A stretch of DNA of 5,986 bases from an uncultured Ruminococcus sp. GTDB taxonomy: Bacteria > Bacillota > Clostridia > Oscillospirales > Ruminococcaceae. Of the stretch, positions 1 to 5,670 are shown one piece after another. How positions within the stretch are numbered: position 1 is the first letter of the stretch; each line of letters begins with the position of its first letter. The translations under genes were made by a program, and so were the position numbers. The notes below the pieces were generated by a model, which made no database searches, was not told where the DNA came from, and saw nothing but the letters and a program-made list of their open reading frames with translations. The stretch is taken from NCBI RefSeq assembly GCF_946187255.1, contig NZ_CAMHRZ010000213.1:1-5986 (forward strand), read 5' to 3'.

Positions 1-200
1 AGGTGTATGACGGCTTTGAAGCCTACGACAAGATATGTGCCGCACAGGTCAAGGATGAAGAGAGCCTGCGCCCCACTGAGGATATACTCATAACTAGGGC
101 ATATCTCACCACCTACGGCGAGCACAGGAACGACAGCTTCTTTGACCCCTCAACAGATACTTTGAACGCTGCCGACAAGGTTACTACAGACGCAGAATGA
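1..200 (+). CDS. Cyclophilin-type peptidyl-prolyl cis-trans isomerase, C-terminal fragment
   Basis: This is the 3' end of a gene that begins before the window; the readable frame starts at base 3 and stops with TGA at 198-200. The roughly 65 visible residues begin VYDGFEAYDKI, followed after a short charged loop by LRPTEDILITRAYL. In cyclophilins the last part of the barrel reads like G(M/F)(D/E)xxDKI, a loop, then RPxxDIxIxxxxI, so the spacing and both motifs fit. The family catalyses cis-trans isomerisation of proline peptide bonds. The active-site part of the domain lies outside the window, so activity and any signal peptide or lipobox cannot be judged. About 25 polar, acidic residues follow the last strand. 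The GTG at 3-5 is an internal valine rather than a start, since no ribosome binding site is visible and the fragment begins in mid-domain. An intrinsic terminator follows 12 bases after the stop. Confidence 0.72.
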   Translation, partial: VYDGFEAYDKICAAQVKDEESLRPTEDILITRAYLTTYGEHRNDSFFDPSTDTLNAADKVTTDAE

Positions 201-212
201 CACACTACCGAT

Positions 213-240
213 CCGTCCCGCACTTGCGGGGCGGTTTTTT
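213..240 (+). terminator. Intrinsic terminator after the cyclophilin gene
   Basis: CCGTCCCGC (213-221) pairs with GCGGGGCGG (226-234) over nine base pairs including one G-U, with a four-base loop ACTT and a run of six T at 235-240. It sits 12 bases after the upstream stop codon. It also lies only 12 bases before the ribosome binding site of the next small gene, so it stands between any upstream promoter and that gene. Confidence 0.85.
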
Positions 241-264
241 GAAGATACCGAAGGGAGGTACGAT

Positions 265-468
265 ATGAAATACAGGATAACCGATCTTACAGAGCCCGAC
301 AATGGCTGTGAGGGCTTTGCGGAGGGTGAGGAGCCTATGGTCACCCTTGAACTTGAGGATGGCAGGAAGATCAAGGTGCCCGATGTTACGGCGTACAAGA
401 ATGGCTGGGATACAGGCGCTGAGATATCCGATGAGGATATTGAACGCTATGCGAGGAAAGACAATTGA
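265..468 (+). CDS. Small acidic protein of unknown function (67 aa)
   Basis: I do not recognise a named family. The ATG is preceded by a strong ribosome binding site, GGGAGGT at about 253-259, with ordinary spacing, and the frame ends in TGA at 466-468. The product is rich in Asp and Glu, with no signal peptide, no membrane segment and a single cysteine (Cys15). The middle, PMVTLELEDGRKIKVPD, alternates hydrophobic and polar residues around a DGR turn and looks like a beta hairpin. The C-terminal EISDEDIERYAR looks like a short helix. The likely fold is a small soluble cytoplasmic beta-rich domain. There is no room for a promoter between the preceding terminator and the ribosome binding site, so it is presumably expressed by read-through or from a promoter inside the upstream gene. 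The good ribosome binding site and protein-like composition support a real gene. Confidence 0.7.
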   Translation: MKYRITDLTEPDNGCEGFAEGEEPMVTLELEDGRKIKVPDVTAYKNGWDTGAEISDEDIERYARKDN

Positions 469-526
469 TGTGCTACTGTACGATAAAATGTACAGCTGCA
501 TTACGCTGTGAGCATATAAATAACAA

Positions 527-559
527 CCGCCGTCATGCGAATTTGCGTGGCGGCGGTTT
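527..559. terminator. Hairpin terminator between convergent genes
   Basis: CCGCCGTCATGC (527-538) pairs with GCGTGGCGGCGG (545-556) over 12 base pairs, two of them G-U, around a six-base loop. On the plus strand it is followed by TTTCCATATAATT. On the minus strand it is followed by a stretch reading TTGTTATTTAT. It lies between the stop of the small plus-strand gene (468) and the stop of the minus-strand hydrolase (584), the usual place for a shared bidirectional terminator. The T-runs are modest on both sides. Confidence 0.75.
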
Positions 560-583
560 CCATATAATTAAATCCGATGGAGA

Positions 584-1126
584 TCACAACAGCTCCGACA
601 GCTTTTTCATAACGTCAAGTACTGTGCAAATATCTGTACACACATCTCCCGTTTCCAGCGAGTGGTTACCGCCCTCGTATTCGTGGAGAGGCACATTATT
701 CTCACTGCACAGGCGGCGTATCTCCGCAGTATCAGCCCACTGGTCGGCAGTGCCGTGAAAGGCGGTGCAGTTTGCTGTGTCAGACAAAAATGTCTGTACC
801 AGCGGCGTTAGCAGTACACATTCCGCTTTGATGCCATACATACTGCGGTATTCGGTGCAGGCAGCCGTTCCTATGCTTTTCCCGATGAACACCACTTTTT
901 CGTATCCCGAAAAGCCGATATTTTTCAGCTGCAGAACGCTTTGCCTGAATGCAAGAGCGGCGGCATCCCGCATCTTGTCCTCGTTGCCCTTGGTGTTATT
1001 CTCAAAGCCCGTATAGCTGAGCTCAATGACTTCATAACCCTTGCTGCGTGCAAGTTTTCCCGCATAGTAAAGCAGCGGCTTGCCGCAGTGGTAGCCAATG
1101 CCGGGAAATAGTACACATAGTTTCAT
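584..1126 (-). CDS. Alpha/beta-hydrolase fold protein (180 aa)
   Basis: A small single-domain alpha/beta hydrolase, probably cytoplasmic, with no signal peptide. Counting from the chosen start, strand one ends in LFPGIGY (residues 6-12), an oxyanion-type loop. The nucleophile elbow is GKSIG with Ser84. FHGTADQW (123-130) supplies the likely acid Asp128, and GGNHSLE (152-158) supplies the likely catalytic His155. Order and spacing match a complete Ser-Asp-His triad, so it is probably an active esterase, acyl hydrolase or dienelactone-hydrolase-like enzyme; the substrate cannot be told. At 180 residues it is short, with essentially no cap domain. I chose the ATG at 1124-1126 because AGAGGTG (1133-1139) lies six bases upstream; a GTG three codons earlier overlaps that ribosome binding site and is unlikely. 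It is divergent from add, with its own promoter in the shared gap. Confidence 0.82.
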   Translation of the reverse strand: MKLCVLFPGIGYHCGKPLLYYAGKLARSKGYEVIELSYTGFENNTKGNEDKMRDAAALAFRQSVLQLKNIGFSGYEKVVFIGKSIGTAACTEYRSMYGIKAECVLLTPLVQTFLSDTANCTAFHGTADQWADTAEIRRLCSENNVPLHEYEGGNHSLETGDVCTDICTVLDVMKKLSELL

Positions 1127-1132
1127 ATCTAT

Positions 1133-1139
1133 CACCTCT
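1133..1139 (-). promoter_or_regulatory. Ribosome binding site fixing the hydrolase start
   Basis: On the minus strand AGAGGTG lies six bases before the ATG at 1126-1124. The alternative in-frame GTG start (1135-1133) is part of this site, which argues for the ATG. Confidence 0.7.
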
Positions 1140-1146
1140 TGGTATT

Positions 1147-1175
1147 ATGATACCACAATATTTCTGCAAGGTCAA
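1147..1175 (-). promoter_or_regulatory. Promoter for the minus-strand hydrolase
   Basis: On the minus strand, TTGACC (plus positions 1170-1175) and TATCAT (1147-1152) are separated by exactly 17 bases. A start of transcription near 1140 would leave a leader of only about 14 bases, just enough for the ribosome binding site. An imperfect palindrome, TGGTAT-N4-ATACCA (1140-1155), covers the -10 box and could be an operator, though it may be chance. Confidence 0.6.
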
Positions 1176-1193
1176 TATATAGCAAAAACTATG

Positions 1194-1222
1194 TTGACAA
1201 AGCAGCGTTCGGGTAGTACAAT
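1194..1222 (+). promoter_or_regulatory. Promoter for the add-transporter operon
   Basis: TTGACA (1194-1199) and TACAAT (1217-1222) are separated by exactly 17 bases, a near-consensus housekeeping promoter. Predicted transcription start is near 1229, about 28 bases before the chosen add start. No promoter is evident in front of the following two genes, which are close-packed, so this one probably drives all three. Confidence 0.8.
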
Positions 1223-1244
1223 AAAAGTAAAATAACTTGCCTAC

Positions 1245-1249
1245 GGAGG
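1245..1249 (+). promoter_or_regulatory. Ribosome binding site fixing the add start
   Basis: GGAGG lies one base before an ATG at 1251 and seven bases before a second in-frame ATG at 1257. Only the second has workable spacing, so the protein most likely starts at 1257. Confidence 0.75.
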
Positions 1250-1256
1250 AATGACA

Positions 1257-2267
1257 ATGAAAGTTACCTCTTTACCTTTTGCGGATAGATTTACCGACCT
1301 GCATCTTCATCTTGACGGTGCGGTCACACCCGCCATTGCAAAGCAGCTGGCGGATATGCAGGATATACCCCTGCCCCCCGATGATGAACTGGAAAAGCTG
1401 CTGACGGTCTCTCCCGACTGCAGGGACTTAAACGAATTTCTATCCTGCTTTTCACTGCCGCAGAAGCTGCTGCAGAACTATGCTGCCCTTACGGAATGTA
1501 CCTGTCTGGTGACAAGTGGACTTGCTTCACAGCAGGTGGTGTATGCGGAACTGCGCTTTGCACCTCAGCTGCATTGTATTGACGGTATGTCGCAGGAGGA
1601 TGCGGTGCGTGCGGTGCTGGAAGGTCTTGAAAAAAGCCCTGTCAGGGGGAATATCATACTATGCTTCATGCGCGGCGGCAGTATTGAAGACAATACCGAA
1701 ACACTGCGCCTGGCGAAGAAATACCTCACAGCCGACGGCGGAGTTACCGCTCTCGACCTTGCGGGTGCTGAGGCTTTGTTCCCGACTGCCGATTATCGCG
1801 GACTGTTTGAGGAAGCCCGCAGGCTGGGTATACCCTTTACGATACACGCAGGCGAAGCTGACGGCGCTCACAGCGTTCGTGAAGCCATTGAGATGGGCGC
1901 TTGCAGGATAGGACACGGCGTGCGCACCTTTGAGGACGATGCCCTTGTCTCGCTGGCGGCGGAAAGGGGGATACCCTTTGAGATGTGCCCCACCAGCAAC
2001 CGCATTACCCGTGCAGTGGCTGATATGGAGAATTATCCTTTCAATGACTATATCGCTCGCGGGATACCTGTCACCATAAACACCGATGATCCCGCCATTG
2101 AGCGCACAACGATAGCGGTGGAGTACCGCTATATGGAAGAGGTGTTCGGGCTGACGGCACAGCAGGAGCGCGTACTGCTTGCAAATTCCATTGAAGCCGC
2201 ATTCACCACCGACAGAGGCAGAGCGGATATAAAACGCTCACTGGGGCTTGATTCGGAGGTGCTGTGA
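1257..2267 (+). CDS. add: Adenosine deaminase
   Basis: Hydrolytic deamination of adenosine (and deoxyadenosine) to inosine and ammonia, a cytoplasmic step of purine salvage. The 336 residues match the usual bacterial length of about 330-340. All metal and catalytic motifs of the family are present in order: DLHLHLDG with zinc ligands His16 and His18 and the ribose-contacting Asp20; HAGEADG with zinc ligand His197 and catalytic Glu200; RIGHGVR with His220; FEMCPTSN; and INTDDPA with Asp277 (zinc ligand) and Asp278. This pattern separates it from cytosine or guanine deaminases and from the AMP deaminases, which are longer. The start at 1257 is preferred over the ATG at 1251 on ribosome-binding-site spacing. 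It is the first gene of a likely operon: its last bases contain the ribosome binding site of the ABC ATPase, and only two bases separate its stop from that start. Adenine or another 6-aminopurine nucleoside as substrate cannot be excluded. Confidence 0.93.
   Translation: MKVTSLPFADRFTDLHLHLDGAVTPAIAKQLADMQDIPLPPDDELEKLLTVSPDCRDLNEFLSCFSLPQKLLQNYAALTECTCLVTSGLASQQVVYAELRFAPQLHCIDGMSQEDAVRAVLEGLEKSPVRGNIILCFMRGGSIEDNTETLRLAKKYLTADGGVTALDLAGAEALFPTADYRGLFEEARRLGIPFTIHAGEADGAHSVREAIEMGACRIGHGVRTFEDDALVSLAAERGIPFEMCPTSNRITRAVADMENYPFNDYIARGIPVTINTDDPAIERTTIAVEYRYMEEVFGLTAQQERVLLANSIEAAFTTDRGRADIKRSLGLDSEVL
2255..2260 (+). promoter_or_regulatory. Ribosome binding site for the ABC ATPase, inside add
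   Basis: GGAGGT lies within the final codons of add. It is three bases before an in-frame GTG (2264), too close, and nine bases before the ATG at 2270, which is therefore the preferred start. The arrangement implies translational coupling. Confidence 0.75.
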
Positions 2268-2269
2268 TC

Positions 2270-3586
2270 ATGGATAAGTATTATATCCTGATATACCTGA
2301 TCGTCACTGAGATACTGGAAATGGCGGGTCTTTCCCGTGTGTTTGTCAAGTGCGGCAAAAAGGGCTGGAAGGCGTTCATACCGCTGTACCGCTTTGAGAT
2401 GCTTGGCAATTGTGCGGGCAGAGAGCAGGAGGGATTTTCCCTGATGCTGCTGAAAGCGGGTATAGATATATCCACTGTTGCCTGCTTTTTGTTCAAGGCG
2501 GGATCGCTGTATTACATGATATCCTCGTTCCTGCTGATGCTGCTGATGATACCCTTCACCATATTCAGCCTGCGTGTATACTTCGGTATATGCGATGCTT
2601 TCGGGCGCAGCAGGCTGTGGGTGTTTCTCTGGTCGCTGTTCAAATGGCTGTGTGCGGTAGTATGGGGCTTTGGTCCGAATTTCCGTACAGCTGAGGGCTA
2701 CCCCTTTGACGAGGAAGAAGCTGCCCCCGAAGTCAGCGGACTTGAAGCGGATTCACATATCGCAGGTCTTTCGATAAATATCACAAAACGCACCGCCATG
2801 AACTTTTTCAGGCGGCAGGTGCTGTTAAAGGATATCCATCTGAGTATACCCACAGGGCACATGGTGCTGCTGCTTGGCGGCTCGGGTTCGGGAAAGACCA
2901 CTCTGCTCAACGCCGTGACAGGCTATGAAAAGGCAAAGGCTGTCATAACTCTCGGCGGAGACAATGTGTATAAGAAGTACAACAGCATGAAATATAAGAT
3001 AGGCTTCGTCCCACAGCAGGACCTTGTTCGCGGCAGTGATACGGTATACCGTACTCTCTCGGATGCGGCGACGGTGCGTCTTCCCTCTTCGGTAAAGGGC
3101 GATGAAAGGCGCGAACGCATCGGCAGTGTGCTGGATACCTTCGGTCTTACTCCCGTAAAGCGCAGCCTTGTGGATAAGCTGTCGGGCGGACAGCGCAAAC
3201 GACTATCCATCGCAATGGAGTATATCTCCGACCCCAGACTGTTCATATTGGACGAGCCCGATTCGGGACTTGACGGAGTAATGGCGAGGGCGCTGTTTGA
3301 AAAGCTGAGAAGTATAGCAGACAGCGGGAAGATCGTCATAGTCATCACCCACACTCCCGACCGTGTGGCAGACCTGTTCGATGATGTTATCGTGGTGGCA
3401 AAGGATGCCCACCGCACCGGAAGACTTGCATATTACGGTGCTGTGGATAAAGCCTACGGCTTCTTCGGGAAGAACTCTATGGAAGAGATACTCATGTCCG
3501 TAAACCGTGCCGAAGAGGGCGGCGAGGGCAGGGCGGACGATTTTGTCAGGAAGTATTCCGCGCTTGCGGCAGGAGGTAAGGTATGA
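2270..3586 (+). CDS. ABCG-type ABC transporter ATPase with N-terminal membrane domain
   Basis: A 438-residue two-part protein. Residues 1-140 form a membrane domain with about four hydrophobic segments (near 3-22, 56-75, 78-100 and 113-133). It contains KKGWKAFIPLYRFEMLG (30-46) and ends in a VWGFGPNF stretch. This resembles the DUF5684-type membrane domain, in which a positively charged GW..lIP.Y motif follows the first helix; that match is from memory and moderately sure. An acidic linker (146-160) leads into a complete ABC ATPase. Its motifs are Walker A GGSGSGKTT (203-211, Lys209), Q-loop FVPQQD with Gln249, signature LSGGQRKRLSIAMEY starting at 304, Walker B LFILDEPDSGLDG (324-336, Glu329) and switch His361 in ITHTPD. 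The SGGQRKR signature and DEPxSGLD context are characteristic of the ABCG/White group. It should hydrolyse ATP to power the permease encoded next, with which it overlaps by ATGA. Direction and substrate of transport are unknown. Confidence 0.88.
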   Translation: MDKYYILIYLIVTEILEMAGLSRVFVKCGKKGWKAFIPLYRFEMLGNCAGREQEGFSLMLLKAGIDISTVACFLFKAGSLYYMISSFLLMLLMIPFTIFSLRVYFGICDAFGRSRLWVFLWSLFKWLCAVVWGFGPNFRTAEGYPFDEEEAAPEVSGLEADSHIAGLSINITKRTAMNFFRRQVLLKDIHLSIPTGHMVLLLGGSGSGKTTLLNAVTGYEKAKAVITLGGDNVYKKYNSMKYKIGFVPQQDLVRGSDTVYRTLSDAATVRLPSSVKGDERRERIGSVLDTFGLTPVKRSLVDKLSGGQRKRLSIAMEYISDPRLFILDEPDSGLDGVMARALFEKLRSIADSGKIVIVITHTPDRVADLFDDVIVVAKDAHRTGRLAYYGAVDKAYGFFGKNSMEEILMSVNRAEEGGEGRADDFVRKYSALAAGGKV

Positions 3587-4524
3587 TAGAAACAGTTGAC
3601 AAGCCTACGGGCAGGGTGCGGCAGACCTTTGTATATCTGGGCAAGCTGTTCCGTATGTTCATATTCCGTAATGACTGGAAGGTCATGCCGATGGCGGCGT
3701 TCATCGCGGGACTGGTATCATTTGTGGTGGGCAAGAAGATGAATATATCTATGGAGGGCACACTGAGGGGCGCTTTTGCCATATCTTGTATATGTATATG
3801 GAACGGTTTATTCAACTCGATACAGGTGATATGCCGTGAACGTCCTATAATCAAGCGTGAGCACCGTTCGGGACTTCACATGACCTCTTATGTGTTCGCA
3901 CACATGCTGTATCAGGCGTTCCTGTGCGCAAGTCAGGCGTTCATCACGCTGACGGTCATGCTGCTGGCTAAAGTAAAGATGCCCTCAGTGGGGTATGTGG
4001 TACATCCTCTCGCCGATCTGCTGGTGACTTTGTTCCTTGTGACTTACGCCGCCGATATGATCGCGCTGTTCGTATCCTCACTGGTAAAAAACACCACCAC
4101 CGCCATGACAGTGGTGCCATTCCTTCTGATATTCCAGCTGATATTCTCGGGAGGATTTTTCTCGCTGACGGGCAACGCATATAAAATGTCCTATTTCACG
4201 GTGTCGAAATGGGGACTGACTGCCCTTTGTGCGCAGGGTGAATACAACTCACTGCCCATGACTTCATTGTGGACTTCCATGAGCAAGATGAGAAGCCTGG
4301 AGATCGAGGGTGAAAAGCCTGTGGACGAGATGCTTGACTATATCACCGCATCGAAGCACAAGGAAGAGCTTATGCTGAAATGCGGCAGCAACAATCAGGA
4401 GAAAAAGTATGAATCCAGCACCCGCAACGTGCTCAAATGCTGGAGAAATCTGGGGATATTCGTGGTGCTTTTCTCGTTTTTGTCCATCGTTCTGCTGGAA
4501 TTCATCGACCTTGACAGACGTTAA
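3583..4524 (+). CDS. ABC-2/ABCG-type transporter permease
   Basis: A 313-residue inner-membrane protein, partner of the ATPase encoded just upstream. Six hydrophobic segments can be seen near residues 36-50, 63-83, 103-128, 143-167, 172-193 and 290-308. Between the second and third lies RERPIIKREHRSG (85-97), matching the amphipathic connecting helix of ABCG transporters, where a conserved Glu-Arg pair and an RE motif occur. After segment five, SYFTVSKWGLTALCAQGEYNS (first residues 203-212) resembles the ABCG stretch where a membrane-border tyrosine/tryptophan region precedes an 'NEF'-like end. The long loop of about 95 residues between the last two segments fits the large external loop of that family and contains Cys216 and Cys267. 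Start ATG overlaps the ATPase stop, with AGGAGG (3571-3576) six bases upstream, so translation is coupled. No clear intrinsic terminator follows. Export of a lipophilic or small-molecule substrate is the family norm; the real substrate is unknown. Confidence 0.87.
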   Translation: MIETVDKPTGRVRQTFVYLGKLFRMFIFRNDWKVMPMAAFIAGLVSFVVGKKMNISMEGTLRGAFAISCICIWNGLFNSIQVICRERPIIKREHRSGLHMTSYVFAHMLYQAFLCASQAFITLTVMLLAKVKMPSVGYVVHPLADLLVTLFLVTYAADMIALFVSSLVKNTTTAMTVVPFLLIFQLIFSGGFFSLTGNAYKMSYFTVSKWGLTALCAQGEYNSLPMTSLWTSMSKMRSLEIEGEKPVDEMLDYITASKHKEELMLKCGSNNQEKKYESSTRNVLKCWRNLGIFVVLFSFLSIVLLEFIDLDRR

Positions 4525-4620
4525 TATACCGTGATCCGATCTTTATCCGAAAGGCTCCTTTTGATATTGAAAAATTAGTTTCCACGCTTTAATTTTATTG
4601 TTAATATTTAATATATTGTA

Positions 4621-4649
4621 TTGACATCCGTGCCGAATTGTAATATAAT
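4621..4649 (+). promoter_or_regulatory. Perfect-consensus promoter for the leucine-rich-repeat gene
   Basis: TTGACA (4621-4626), 17 bases, then TATAAT (4644-4649): an exact match to the housekeeping sigma consensus in both boxes and spacing, inside an AT-rich gap. Transcription would start near 4656, giving a leader of about 54 bases that ends in the strong ribosome binding site AGGAGGT (4696-4702), seven bases from the ATG. The rest of the 185-base gap (4525-4709) holds only AT-rich sequence with weak hairpins. Confidence 0.85.
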
Positions 4650-4709
4650 ATAGATGGATATTAATGATTTTCGGTAATTAAATGCGTCATATCCGAGGAG
4701 GTAGATCGA

Positions 4710-5435
4710 ATGGCTTTTGTGATAGAAAACGGTGTACTTACTAATTATATTGAAGAAGATGGTGTTGATGATATAGTAGTTCCTGACGGAGTTGAAGAGA
4801 TCGGTGAAGCAGCCTTCGGCGGGTGCAGTACTTTAAGACACATAAAGCTGCCGGATGGGCTGAGGATCATCGGTGATTATGCCTTCGGCTGCTGCCGTCA
4901 TCTTAGGGATGTTAATATTCCCGATACTGTCAAGACGATAGGCGCCACTGCATTTTTTGGCAACAAGAAAATGCACCCGATGCCGATACCCGACAGCGTA
5001 ACGGTCATAGGAGAACACGCATTTACCGATACAGCGGTACTGGCAGGCAAAAAGAGGTATGCGATATACTCGTATCAGCTGCTGGTGAAGAATGATCTTT
5101 TCTTTGAGCGCTCGGTGAAGGAATTTGAAAGCAGCGGAGAAGCTGAATTCGCGGCACAGCAGATGGCGCACCACATCATGGGGTCCGGTATGATAGGCGA
5201 CATGATAAACGAGATCGCTCTGGAAGGCAAGAAGGCGAAAGCGCTTTCCGATGATGAGTACAACTACAAGGTGGCATCTCTCCATGCATCCAATGAAGCC
5301 TACAAGATATGGCTGATAGATGAAGACAAGGCAGGGGAGTATTCCTCTGAGATGCTGAAAAGGATGTTTGATGAGAACATGGATCATTTTGTCAGACACT
5401 ACTGCCGCAAATTCGTGATCGATTCGAGAAAATAG
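4710..5435 (+). CDS. Cytoplasmic leucine-rich-repeat protein, BspA-like (LRR_5)
   Basis: A 241-residue protein in two halves. Residues 22-105 hold three full 23-residue repeats plus a partial fourth. Each repeat has the core (I/V)xxPDxVxxIGxxAF; visible copies are VVPDGVEEIGEAAF, KLPDGLRIIGDYAF, NIPDTVKTIGATAF and PIPDSVTVIGEHAF. This is the BspA/LRR_5 type, usually a protein-interaction or surface-adhesion module. Residues about 106-241 are unlike the repeats: mostly charged and helix-forming, ending in HYCRKFVIDSRK, and I do not recognise them. There is no signal peptide, membrane anchor or wall-sorting motif, so unlike many BspA-like proteins it should act inside the cell, perhaps as a scaffold or regulator. 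The start is well supported by AGGAGGT at 4696-4702. It is monocistronic, with a perfect-consensus promoter in front and a strong terminator behind, so high expression is plausible. The first 30 codons are noticeably more AT-rich than the rest. Confidence 0.82.
   Translation: MAFVIENGVLTNYIEEDGVDDIVVPDGVEEIGEAAFGGCSTLRHIKLPDGLRIIGDYAFGCCRHLRDVNIPDTVKTIGATAFFGNKKMHPMPIPDSVTVIGEHAFTDTAVLAGKKRYAIYSYQLLVKNDLFFERSVKEFESSGEAEFAAQQMAHHIMGSGMIGDMINEIALEGKKAKALSDDEYNYKVASLHASNEAYKIWLIDEDKAGEYSSEMLKRMFDENMDHFVRHYCRKFVIDSRK
4773..5024 (+). repeat. 23-residue leucine-rich repeats inside the LRR_5 protein
   Basis: Three complete copies and one partial copy of a 69-base coding unit encode residues 22-44, 45-67, 68-90 and 91-105. 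The period is exactly 23 residues each time. Conservation is at the protein level (P-D, I-G and A-F positions) rather than as identical DNA, so this is an old repeat array and not a recent duplication. Confidence 0.85.
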
Positions 5436-5485
5436 TTTTTATGGGCTTTCGCTTGTTTGGCGGCGCGTATATTTTGAAGTTTTAT

Positions 5486-5527
5486 GCCATAGTATTTCTT
5501 ATGTGAAGTACTATGGCGTTTATTTTT
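5486..5527 (+). terminator. Strong intrinsic terminator after the LRR gene
   Basis: GCCATAGTATTTC (5486-5498) pairs with GAAGTACTATGGC (5505-5517) over 13 base pairs with a single G-U, closing a six-base loop TTATGT. It is followed by GTTTATTTTT (5518-5527). It lies about 50 bases after the LRR stop and isolates that gene from the asparagine-synthetase-like gene. Confidence 0.88.
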
Positions 5528-5605
5528 GTGTTTTGGTATGCATTTGAGTTTGTTGCTGCGAAATATAGTTTTGCGCTATGACTTACTAATTATTTTTTCG
5601 CATAC

Positions 5606-5634
5606 TTGCATTTATCGCTAAATCATGCTATAAT
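5606..5634 (+). promoter_or_regulatory. Extended -10 promoter for the asparagine-synthetase-like gene
   Basis: TTGCAT (5606-5611), 17 bases, then TATAAT (5629-5634), with TG at 5626-5627 giving an extended -10 element. Transcription would start near 5641, leaving a leader of about 30 bases. GAGAGAGGTG (5654-5663) then serves as the ribosome binding site, seven bases before the ATG at 5671. This supports 5671 as the true start. Confidence 0.8.
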
Positions 5635-5670
5635 ATATTATTATGAATAATTTGAGAGAGGTGTAACCTA

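Noticed and set aside
205..501. Minus-strand frame of 98 codons over the small acidic gene
   Set aside because: It runs through the terminator hairpin, lacks a ribosome binding site, and conflicts with the better supported plus-strand gene.
465..758. Plus-strand frame of 97 codons overlapping the hydrolase 3' end
   Set aside because: It crosses the convergent terminator hairpin and is antisense to the region coding the hydrolase's Asp and His motifs.
1251..1256. Upstream ATG as the add start
   Set aside because: Only one base separates it from GGAGG; the ATG at 1257 has normal spacing.
2264..2269. GTG at 2264 as the ABC ATPase start, overlapping the add stop
   Set aside because: Spacing of three bases from GGAGGT is too short; the ATG two codons later fits better, though the GTG cannot be fully excluded.
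2923..3417. Open frame of 164 codons on the minus strand inside the ABC ATPase
   Set aside because: It lies antisense to the Q-loop, signature and Walker B motifs; its Ser/Thr/Arg-rich composition is typical of a shadow frame.
4571..4596. AAAATTA/TAATTTT inverted repeat after the permease as a terminator
   Set aside because: Seven A-T pairs around a 12-base loop without GC content would be unstable, and AT-rich gaps give such repeats by chance. No confident terminator was found for this operon.
4656..4694. GGATAT/ATATCC pairing in the LRR gene leader as a riboswitch or control hairpin
   Set aside because: Only six base pairs around a 27-base loop, with no match to a riboswitch I know; the leader of about 54 bases is too short for most of them.
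4833..5399. Open frame of 188 codons on the minus strand opposite the LRR gene
   Set aside because: It is antisense to a gene with clear 23-residue repeats. It has no family resemblance, is rich in His, Cys and Tyr as expected of antisense reading, and has no convincing ribosome binding site.
5441..5506. 21-codon hydrophobic frame just after the LRR gene
   Set aside because: No ribosome binding site precedes it and its 3' part is the stem of the terminator hairpin, so it is unlikely to be translated.
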